From positions 1-5,387 of the forward strand of contig JAQUBU010000169.1 in NCBI GenBank assembly GCA_028686565.1: a stretch of 5,387 bases of DNA, given 5' to 3'. Of this stretch, positions 1 through 4,972 are shown piece after piece. Source of the DNA: Syntrophomonadaceae bacterium. Lineage in GTDB: Bacteria > Bacillota > Syntrophomonadia > Syntrophomonadales > Syntrophomonadaceae. A program made the translations under genes and the position numbers. The notes below the pieces were generated by a model. It saw nothing but the letters and a program-made list of their open reading frames with translations. It was not told where the DNA came from and did not search any database. Positions within the stretch are counted from its first letter, which is position 1; every line of letters begins with the position of its first letter.

Positions 1-728
1 ATCCACGTGGCAGCAAAGCCAAAAAAATTGATGAGAATGATGTATCGGCATTAATGACATTGGCCCAGGAGTATAAATTCGCACCTCTGTTAGGTCATGC
101 ACCATACACTCTAAACCCCTGCTCTTCTGATCCGAAAGTAAGAGAATTTGCCAATATGGTTATGATGGATGATTTGGCTAGAATGGAACATTTGCCTAAT
201 AATCTATATAATTTTCATCCAGGCAGTCATTCAGGACAGGGGGTTCAAAATGGCATAAACCTGATAGTGGAAATTTTGAATAAAATATTGCGTTCAGATC
301 AAACAACACTTGTTCTGCTTGAAACGATGTCAGGCAAAGGCAGTGAGATAGGCAAAACCTTTGAAGAAATTGCTCTTATCCTAAGCAGGATTGAATTAAT
401 TGAGAAAATAGGAGTATGTATGGACACTTGTCATGTTTATTCAGCTGGATATGATATTGTAACCGATCTGGATGGAGTTTTGGAGCAATTCAATAAGATC
501 ATAGGCCTTAAGAAGTTAAAAGCTATTCATCTGAATGACAGTTTAAATCCCCTTGGCAGCCATAAAGATCGTCATGCTGAAATTGGAAAAGGCAGTATAG
601 GCTTACAAGCTATCATAAACATTATAAATCATCCCCAACTTCGCCATTTGCCATTCTATTTGGAAACACCCAATGAGCTGCCTGGTTATGCCGATGAAAT
701 TAAACTTTTAAGATCAGCATTTCTGTAA
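1..728 (+). CDS. nfo: Endonuclease IV (AP endonuclease), 5' end cut by window edge
   Basis: Endonuclease IV cleaves DNA 5' to abasic sites and removes 3' blocking groups during base-excision repair, using three zinc ions in a TIM barrel. The reading frame is open to the left edge (first whole codon at position 3, beginning PRGSKAK), so the ATG at 54 is internal and the true start lies outside. About 241 residues are visible, and roughly 37 seem to be missing from a usual ~280-aa protein. All nine metal ligands known from E. coli Nfo can be matched. Counting from position 3 they are H32 (GHAPY), H72 (NFHPGSH), E107 (LLETMSGKG), D141 and H144 (MDTCHVYSAGYD), H176 (AIHLNDS), D189 and H191 (KDRHAEIG) and E221 (FYLETPNE). 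Their spacing nearly equals that of the E. coli enzyme, so the protein should be active. It reads away from the window edge and ends 14 bp before a hairpin terminator, so it is not joined to the next gene. Confidence 0.97.
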   Translation, partial: PRGSKAKKIDENDVSALMTLAQEYKFAPLLGHAPYTLNPCSSDPKVREFANMVMMDDLARMEHLPNNLYNFHPGSHSGQGVQNGINLIVEILNKILRSDQTTLVLLETMSGKGSEIGKTFEEIALILSRIELIEKIGVCMDTCHVYSAGYDIVTDLDGVLEQFNKIIGLKKLKAIHLNDSLNPLGSHKDRHAEIGKGSIGLQAIINIINHPQLRHLPFYLETPNELPGYADEIKLLRSAFL

Positions 729-742
729 TTCTGTGACTTAAC

Positions 743-784
743 AAATAAATAGGCCAGAACGGTTTTAGTCTGGCCTATTTATTT
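743..784 (+). terminator. Intrinsic terminator after nfo
   Basis: A perfect 16-bp inverted repeat (743-758 with 769-784, core AGGCCAGA/TCTGGCCT) encloses a 10-nt loop. The 3' arm runs into TATTTATTT, giving the U-rich end expected of a rho-independent terminator. It starts 14 bp after the nfo stop. The A-rich 5' arm could let it act on the other strand too, but no gene arrives from that side. Confidence 0.9.
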
Positions 785-828
785 CGTCTTCTGAATTCAA
801 ATCCAATAATACTCTAAACTGCATCAAA

Positions 829-857
829 GCATATTCTCATTTATCTGAGGAATAATA
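829..857 (+). promoter_or_regulatory. Candidate sigma-G-like (forespore) promoter for the DUF3243 gene
   Basis: GCATA (829-833), a 17-nt spacer and AATAATA (851-857) resemble the B. subtilis sigma-G consensus (GMATR and CATNMTA), missing only the first C of the -10 element. No convincing TTGACA-type -35 box is visible between the nfo terminator and the DUF3243 gene. A start near 864 would leave a leader of about 24 nt with the ribosome binding site inside it. In AT-rich DNA such a match can arise by chance, so this is only a candidate. A vegetative promoter using the AATAATAAAAT stretch as -10 is the alternative. Confidence 0.3.
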
Positions 858-871
858 AAATCAAGATGATA

Positions 872-878
872 GAGGGGG
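872..878 (+). promoter_or_regulatory. Ribosome binding site choosing ATG 888 over ATG 881
   Basis: GAGGGGG lies 9 nt before the ATG at 888. It is only 2 nt before the out-of-frame ATG at 881, which would encode just five codons before a stop. Spacing therefore supports 888 as the start. Confidence 0.8.
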
Positions 879-887
879 TTATGCAAT

Positions 888-1160
888 ATGGAAATTAATC
901 AGTCGGAAACTATTAGTGATTGGGAAAAATGGAAAGGTACACTTTCCAAAGCAGTGTCATTTGCAGAAATAGTTGGTATGTCTGAAAAAACCATCGAAAA
1001 GATAGGGTTCAGAATGGGGAATATGCTGTCTGCAGGTATTGACCCTGAAAATAGAGAACAAAGGCTTCTCCAGGAATTATGGAAAGTCGGAGATGATAAC
1101 GATAGAGCAGTCCTTACAAAAATGATAGTTAAGATGCTCCAGACAGATGTAAGACATTAA
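888..1160 (+). CDS. DUF3243 family protein
   Basis: This is a small soluble protein of 90 residues with no signal peptide or membrane segment. I recognise the DUF3243 pattern, whose B. subtilis member is, as I recall, YmfJ. It shows an N-terminal DWEKWKGTL (residues 11-19), a central GMSEKTIEKI (30-39) and IDPENREQRLLQELWKVG (51-68), then a hydrophobic C-terminal helix rich in Met, Leu and Val (about 72-85). The composition suggests an all-helical fold. No function is established for the family to my knowledge, and nothing here assigns one. The gene stands alone, with terminators upstream (743-784) and downstream (1180-1219), so it is probably transcribed as a single-gene unit. The start at 888 is supported by a well-spaced GAGGGGG. 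A possible sigma-G-like promoter hints at expression in sporulation, which is weak inference. Confidence 0.87.
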   Translation: MEINQSETISDWEKWKGTLSKAVSFAEIVGMSEKTIEKIGFRMGNMLSAGIDPENREQRLLQELWKVGDDNDRAVLTKMIVKMLQTDVRH

Positions 1161-1179
1161 GTAATCATGCAAATAATTG

Positions 1180-1219
1180 GCAGGATAATTTAACAGATAT
1201 TACTATTAAATTATCCTGC
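1180..1219. terminator. Hairpin between convergent genes, probable two-way terminator
   Basis: A perfect 14-bp inverted repeat (1180-1193 with 1206-1219, outer part GCAGGATAAT) has a 12-nt loop. It lies 19 bp after the DUF3243 stop and 45 bp beyond the IMP dehydrogenase stop, which arrives on the opposite strand. It is followed on the + strand by GTTATTATT and on the - strand by CAATTATTT. Both tails are T-rich without being pure T runs. Its position between two converging genes makes a shared terminator the simplest reading. Confidence 0.75.
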
Positions 1220-1264
1220 AGTTATTATTGCGTGTATATTTCATCTCAAATCTTTAAAATGTGT

Positions 1265-2773
1265 TTATTTAACAGCAAGAATATTATTGTCTTTAAGTAT
1301 TACATCATGTGCTCCACCTTCAATGATACTTGTCGATGAAACGCGCGTTAATTTTGCCTTTTTCTGTAATTCTGCTATTGTTATTGCACCACAGTTGCAC
1401 ATGGTTGATTTCGTTTTGTTTAAAGTAAGCTGAACATTGGTTCGAAGGTTTCCTGCATATGGGACATAGGAATCAACTCCTTCTTCAAAAGAAAGATCCT
1501 CAGAGCCGCCCAGGTCATAACGCTGCCAGTTCCTGGCTCTATTTGAGCCTTCACCCCAGTATTCCTTCATAAAATTGCCATTAATATTAAATTTATTGGT
1601 CGGACTTTCATCAAATCGTGCAAAATATCTTCCAAGCATAACAAAATCAGATCCCATAGCAAGGGCAAGAGTTATATGATTATCGTGAACGATGCCCCCA
1701 TCTGAACAAATGGGTATATATACCCCGGTCTTTTCGCAATATTCATCTCTGGCTTTGGCAACTTCAATAAGCGCTGTAGCTTGCCCGCGGCCAATTCCTT
1801 TTTCTTCACGGGTAATACATATCGAACCGCCGCCAATACCAACTTTTATGAAATCAGCTCCTGCCTCCGCAAGAAACATAAAGCCTTCCCGGTCGACTAC
1901 ATTTCCTGCACCAACCTTGACTTTTTCGCCATATCTGTTTCTTATAAAAGCAATAGTTAATTTTTGCCATTCCGAATACCCTTCAGATGAGTCTATACAT
2001 AAAACATCGGCACCTGCTTCAACGAGTGCTGGGACTCTTTGTTCGTAATCCTTGGTGTTAATACCTGCTCCAACGACATATCTTTTTAATGAATCAAGCA
2101 GCTCGTCCGGATTTTCTTTATGAGTATCATAGTCTTTTCTAAAGACCAGAGATACCAGATTTTGCTTATCATCAATAACTGGAAGTGTATTGAGTTTATG
2201 ATCCCATATATAATTATTGGCTTCCTTAAGAGTGATACCTTCATTAGCACACATTAGAGATTTGAAAGGTGTCATAAACTCATGAACCTTTGTACTGAGC
2301 GGTAATCTGCTTATTCTGTAATCGCGGCTCGTTATTAGCCCGAGCAGCTTCCCCTTTGAAGAGCCGTCATCTGTAACAGCAAATGTTGAATGTCCGGTTT
2401 TTTCTTTAATCTTTAATACATCGGATAATGTCTGTTCAGGTTTTATATTAGAATCACTGGTAACAAAGCCAGCTTTGTAATTTTTTACTTTGCTGACCAT
2501 AGCAGCTTGATTTTCGACAGATTGAGAACAGTATATAAACGAAATTCCTCCTTCAATAGCCAGAGCGATAGCCATTTTATCATCTGAAACAGATTGCATA
2601 ATTGCTGAAACAAGAGGAATATTCATTGAAATGGCTGGCTCTTCACCTTTCCTGTATTTCACTAATGGTGTCTTTAAACTAACATTCGATGGTATACATT
2701 CAATTGATGAATATCCAGGAACGAGTAAATACTCACTAAATGTATAAGATGGTTCATCAAAGTAAAATGCCAT
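1265..2773 (-). CDS. guaB: IMP dehydrogenase, Tritrichomonas-like variant
   Basis: IMP dehydrogenase oxidises IMP to XMP with NAD+, the committed step of guanine nucleotide synthesis in the cytosol. The 502-aa product has an N-terminal barrel part, two CBS repeats inserted at about 95-220, and the rest of the barrel. The catalytic loop GIGGGSICITR carries Cys319 and Thr321. The mobile flap EYWGEGSNRARNWQRYD carries the Arg418-Tyr419 pair. Asp261 (CIDSS), Asp358 (CSDGG) and Glu431 (FEEGVDSY) are also present. These positions coincide exactly with T. foetus IMPDH numbering as I remember it. Ordinary bacterial GuaB has GPGSICTTR and YRGMGS instead, so this is a divergent branch of the family. 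The start is fixed by AAGGAGG 7 nt upstream of the ATG. A sigma-A-like promoter lies just upstream, and the hairpin at 1180-1219 probably ends the transcript. Whether the genome also has a standard GuaB cannot be seen here. Confidence 0.96.
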   Translation of the reverse strand: MAFYFDEPSYTFSEYLLVPGYSSIECIPSNVSLKTPLVKYRKGEEPAISMNIPLVSAIMQSVSDDKMAIALAIEGGISFIYCSQSVENQAAMVSKVKNYKAGFVTSDSNIKPEQTLSDVLKIKEKTGHSTFAVTDDGSSKGKLLGLITSRDYRISRLPLSTKVHEFMTPFKSLMCANEGITLKEANNYIWDHKLNTLPVIDDKQNLVSLVFRKDYDTHKENPDELLDSLKRYVVGAGINTKDYEQRVPALVEAGADVLCIDSSEGYSEWQKLTIAFIRNRYGEKVKVGAGNVVDREGFMFLAEAGADFIKVGIGGGSICITREEKGIGRGQATALIEVAKARDEYCEKTGVYIPICSDGGIVHDNHITLALAMGSDFVMLGRYFARFDESPTNKFNINGNFMKEYWGEGSNRARNWQRYDLGGSEDLSFEEGVDSYVPYAGNLRTNVQLTLNKTKSTMCNCGAITIAELQKKAKLTRVSSTSIIEGGAHDVILKDNNILAVK

Positions 2774-2780
2774 TGTAAAA

Positions 2781-2787
2781 CCTCCTT
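2781..2787 (-). promoter_or_regulatory. Ribosome binding site of the IMP dehydrogenase gene
   Basis: AAGGAGG on the minus strand, 7 nt before the ATG at 2773, is close to a perfect Shine-Dalgarno sequence and confirms the start. Confidence 0.9.
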
Positions 2788-2833
2788 GTTTTTATTTAAT
2801 GTAAAGCACTAATATCTGAAATGTATTCTTTAA

Positions 2834-2862
2834 AATCTAATACTTTGGTTTGCGTATGTCAA
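2834..2862 (-). promoter_or_regulatory. Sigma-A-like promoter for IMP dehydrogenase
   Basis: On the minus strand a perfect -35 TTGACA (2857-2862) is followed by a 17-nt spacer and TAGATT (2834-2839), which matches four of six -10 positions. It lies in the 107-bp gap between the phosphate transporter stop and the IMP dehydrogenase start, giving a leader of about 50 nt. That leader is too short for a purine riboswitch, and no operator is obvious. No terminator hairpin is visible in the gap, so read-through from the transporter may add to expression. Confidence 0.6.
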
Positions 2863-2880
2863 CTATTTACTTCCTTTATG

Positions 2881-4554
2881 CTATTCTTCTCCCAAAATAT
2901 ACTCGGCTATATTGCGGCAGTGATCACCAATTCTCTCCAGATTGGCCAGCATATCCAAAAACACTGCTCCATTATTGCCATTACATATTCCTTCATTTAA
3001 CCTTCGAATATGGGCTTTGCGGTAAGATGCCTGCAAGTCATCTATCGCTTCTTCATGGGTTAATACAAGCCTTGCCACAGATTTGTCCTGTCTTTCCAGG
3101 GCTTTATAAGTCAGCAGCAAAGCATTGTTGGTGATTTCAATTATTTTGTCCATTTCATTGCGGGCTTCGCCAGAGAAATTGACCTGATACTTACTGGCAT
3201 AAGAGCCTTGTTCAATAATATTTTCACAGTGGTCACCAATCCGCTCGATATCGTTTAGCGATTGTAAAATAATGTAGGCATCATTCGATTCCTCTTCAGA
3301 TAATTGCTTTTGGGAGGCCAGTACCACATAATCCGTTATTTCTCTTTCCATGCGGTCAATTGCATTTTCCAAATCTTTGCCCTTCTTAAGAAGTGCTTCC
3401 TGTCGGCTATTGAAATAATCTACAGCATTATTAAAGGCATCCTGTGCCAGATAAGCCATACGCAAGGTTTCTCTTTTAGCCTGGGAAAGGGCTACAGAAG
3501 GATTATTCAATAGCCTGCGGTCAATATATTTAGGCCTGTACTGGTCATCAATATCCTCTGCTTTTTCAGGAATCAGCTTGGTTACAATGAAAGCCAGCAC
3601 AGCGACCAGCGGTAATTGAATTAAGGTATTGCTGAGATTAAACACCGCATGAGTTTGAGCAATCTGTAATTTTATATTCAGGGTATCCCATGTACCGGCA
3701 AAACCAGGAAGGAGGATAAATATATAATTAGTCAGAATAACGACTATTTTTTTGAAGACCCCCATTAAGAAGAGAGGGAGAAAAATTACAGTACCAATGG
3801 AATTAAATAAAAAATGTGTAAGCGCCGTCCTTCTGGCTGCGACACTGGCCCCAAGGCCCGCCAGTAAAGCTGTTATAGTAGTACCAATATTATCTCCGAA
3901 GAGAATGGGAACTGCCTGATTGTATGTAACTGCACCCTCATAAGCCAACTGCTGCAGTACCCCTATAGTTGCACTGCTGCTTTGTATCAAGAAAGTAAAG
4001 AACATTCCTATCAGTACACCTATTATAGAATTATTATCAATGCTGCTCATCAAGTCAATAAATAGCGGGAGATCTTTAAGTGGTTTCATTCCGCTTCCCA
4101 TAATAGTCAGACCAAAGAAAAGAATACCAAAACCCAATATTGCTTGTCCTATAACTTGATATTTTTTATTTTTTGAAAACAGGAATACCAGTGCGCCCAA
4201 GCCGAGAATAGGAAGAGCATAATCCTGTAAATTAAAGCCGATTAAATAAGCTGTTAGAGTAGTACCAATGTTAGCCCCCATTATCACTCCGATAGCCTGG
4301 CGCAGGGTAAGAAGCTGAGCATTTACCAATCCAACCGTAAGTACCGTAGTGGCACTGCTACTCTGGATCAAGGCAGTAACCAGCGCACCTGTCATTACTC
4401 CCCTGATAGGAGTGCTGGTTCCCTTCTCAAGAATGGACCTCATTCTGTCACCAGCTACCGATTGCAGACCATCCGACATAAAACGCAAACCAAACAAAAA
4501 CAAACCCAGACCGCCGACGAATGAAAATAATATTTCAGATACGGATACAGCCAA
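2881..4554 (-). CDS. Na+/phosphate cotransporter with C-terminal PhoU-like domain
   Basis: This 557-aa member of the Na/Pi cotransporter (NptA/SLC34-like, PNaS) family is expected to move inorganic phosphate across the cytoplasmic membrane coupled to sodium. The membrane half (about 1-328) has roughly eight to ten hydrophobic segments in two inverted copies. Each copy has a QSSSAT motif (64-69 and 191-196), followed by GANIGTT (93-99) and GDNIGTT (220-226). The soluble tail (about 345-557) is a PhoU-like helical bundle with two copies of the metal-binding motif, DIERIGDHCENI (435-446) and NLERIGDHCRNI (538-549). In this family the tail is thought to sense or limit phosphate flux, and its partner here is unknown. 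Translation appears to start at TTG, since AGGAGG lies 7 nt upstream and the first downstream Met (26) would remove the first membrane helix. No pst or pho genes are adjacent. The direction of transport (uptake or export, as proposed for E. coli YjbB) cannot be settled from sequence. Confidence 0.95.
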   Translation of the reverse strand: MAVSVSEILFSFVGGLGLFLFGLRFMSDGLQSVAGDRMRSILEKGTSTPIRGVMTGALVTALIQSSSATTVLTVGLVNAQLLTLRQAIGVIMGANIGTTLTAYLIGFNLQDYALPILGLGALVFLFSKNKKYQVIGQAILGFGILFFGLTIMGSGMKPLKDLPLFIDLMSSIDNNSIIGVLIGMFFTFLIQSSSATIGVLQQLAYEGAVTYNQAVPILFGDNIGTTITALLAGLGASVAARRTALTHFLFNSIGTVIFLPLFLMGVFKKIVVILTNYIFILLPGFAGTWDTLNIKLQIAQTHAVFNLSNTLIQLPLVAVLAFIVTKLIPEKAEDIDDQYRPKYIDRRLLNNPSVALSQAKRETLRMAYLAQDAFNNAVDYFNSRQEALLKKGKDLENAIDRMEREITDYVVLASQKQLSEEESNDAYIILQSLNDIERIGDHCENIIEQGSYASKYQVNFSGEARNEMDKIIEITNNALLLTYKALERQDKSVARLVLTHEEAIDDLQASYRKAHIRRLNEGICNGNNGAVFLDMLANLERIGDHCRNIAEYILGEE

Positions 4555-4561
4555 GAAACAA

Positions 4562-4567
4562 CCTCCT
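4562..4567 (-). promoter_or_regulatory. Ribosome binding site fixing the TTG start of the Na/Pi transporter
   Basis: A perfect AGGAGG on the minus strand sits 7 nt before TTG 4554. No in-frame ATG lies at a usable distance, so the TTG is the likely start codon. Confidence 0.85.
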
Positions 4568-4620
4568 AAACCCTCAGTTCATGTTATATTGCCCGATATA
4601 GTTCATCCCAAATACAAAAA

Positions 4621-4649
4621 TATATAATAAGCGGTTTCGAAACCGGCAA
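4621..4649 (-). promoter_or_regulatory. Candidate promoter of the Na/Pi transporter gene
   Basis: On the minus strand TTGCCG (4644-4649, four of six -35 matches) is followed by a 17-nt spacer and TATATA (4621-4626, four of six -10 matches). The start would fall near 4614, giving a leader of about 60 nt. The match is moderate. What raises interest is that a perfect palindrome (4632-4645) fills most of the spacer, the classic place for a repressor operator. Confidence 0.4.
4632..4645. repeat. Perfect 14-bp palindrome, possible operator or hairpin
   Basis: CGGTTTCGAAACCG reads the same on both strands. It lies about 80 bp upstream of the transporter start, between the proposed -35 and -10 boxes. 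Read as RNA on the minus strand it could form a short hairpin followed by the U-rich CUUAUUAUAUAUUUUU. It could then be a leader terminator if transcription began further upstream. I do not recognise it as the site of a named regulator. Confidence 0.6.
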
Positions 4650-4716
4650 CTGCTGATCTAAACCATATGCTAGAAACTTATAACCTTTTACTTGAGTTTA
4701 TCATGTTCGCAATATG

Positions 4717-4843
4717 TTTGTCAGCCAACCATCCCCTGCTTTAGCTTGAAAACCTGACTTTTTAAGTTTTTATCTGTCACTGGGTGGTTTCGTATCAAGC
4801 CTATAAATATAGGTTTTTTGCAAGAGTACATACTGCTGACAAA
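4717..4843. repeat. Nested inverted repeats, possible structured RNA
   Basis: An outer perfect 9-bp inverted repeat, TTTGTCAGC (4717-4725) with GCTGACAAA (4835-4843), could close a 127-nt fold. Inside it, CTTGAAAACCT (4745-4755) can pair with AGGTTTT (4811-4817) and CAAG (4821-4824), giving 11 pairs with a 3-nt bulge. The two pairs of arms are properly nested, as in a riboswitch or small RNA. Transcription direction is unknown. Minus-strand RNA would lead towards the transporter gene. Chance pairing in AT-rich DNA is not excluded. Confidence 0.35.
4797..4819 (+). terminator. Weak terminator-like hairpin on the + strand
   Basis: AAGCCTATA and TATAGGTTT can form a mostly AU stem (4797-4805 with 4808-4816, one G-T pair), followed by more T, with GGTTTTTT at 4812-4819. 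Its 3' arm overlaps the AGGTTTT that would pair with 4749-4755, so the two folds exclude each other. No + strand gene is served by it, so a terminator role is doubtful. Confidence 0.25.
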
Positions 4844-4845
4844 TT

Positions 4846-4873
4846 AACCGCCCTTCCTTATAGAAGAGCGGTT
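4846..4873 (-). terminator. Probable catalase terminator
   Basis: AACCGC-C-CTTC (4846-4856) pairs with GAAG-A-GCGGTT (4863-4873). This gives ten base pairs with one internal mismatch and a 6-nt loop. On the minus strand the stem is followed by the T-rich tail TAATTTG. It lies 100 bp beyond the catalase stop, which is rather far, but no better hairpin is closer. Confidence 0.6.
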
Positions 4874-4972
4874 TCAAATATCCAGGATTAATTTATTTCA
4901 TACTGTTATATTTACCAAAGCTCAATATAAGAAATCTCATGTTGGTTTGATTGCTTTTGCTTGAGCTTGAAT

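Larger units (their letters stand above)
4555..4972. other. 418-bp gene-free region between catalase and Na/Pi transporter
   Basis: No plausible protein gene is seen on either strand. From the catalase side it holds about 100 bp of AT-rich 3' flank with nothing recognisable and the probable catalase terminator (4846-4873). Next come a block of nested inverted repeats (4717-4843), about 70 bp with no clear signal (4650-4716), and the palindrome with candidate promoter (4621-4649). The last part is the transporter leader, which contains a possible 10-codon open frame (4574-4606) lacking a good ribosome binding site. I could not match the region to a known riboswitch class by eye. Confidence 0.6.

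Noticed and set aside
881..898. Alternative ATG at 881 just before the DUF3243 start
   Set aside because: It is out of frame, stops after five codons and is only 2 nt from the ribosome binding site.
1692..2048. 118-codon open frame on the + strand inside the IMP dehydrogenase gene
   Set aside because: It lies antisense to a well-supported gene, has a low-complexity Pro/Ser-rich product and no ribosome binding site. It is a shadow of the real frame.
2850..3134. 94-codon open frame on the + strand over the end of the Na/Pi transporter gene
   Set aside because: It is antisense to the conserved PhoU-like domain, and the product resembles no family I know. It is a shadow.
3304..3513. 69-codon open frame on the + strand inside the transporter gene
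   Set aside because: It is antisense to the transporter coding sequence, with no start signal and no recognisable product.
4349..4627. 92-codon open frame on the + strand crossing the transporter start
   Set aside because: It is mostly antisense to the first membrane helices and conserved QSSSAT region, with no ribosome binding site. It is a shadow.
4630..4650. GGTTTCGAAACC as a possible tRNA T-arm
   Set aside because: The palindrome leaves at most a 4-nt loop rather than the 7-nt T-loop, and no acceptor, D or anticodon arms are found around it.
4772..4780. CTGTCAC half-site resembling an E. coli Pho box upstream of a phosphate transporter
   Set aside because: Only one half-site is present, without the direct repeat at 11-nt spacing. 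Firmicute PhoP boxes (TTAACA-type repeats) are also absent.
4782..4792. GGGTGGTTTCG on the + strand resembling the T-box sequence GGGTGGTACCG
   Set aside because: No stem I with its specifier loop, no matching antiterminator partner and no + strand gene downstream are visible. The short match is probably chance.
4630..4875. AGCGGTTTC occurring twice (4630-4638 and 4867-4875) as a possible direct repeat
   Set aside because: One copy belongs to the palindrome and the other to the catalase terminator stem. The shared bases extend no further, so the similarity looks accidental.
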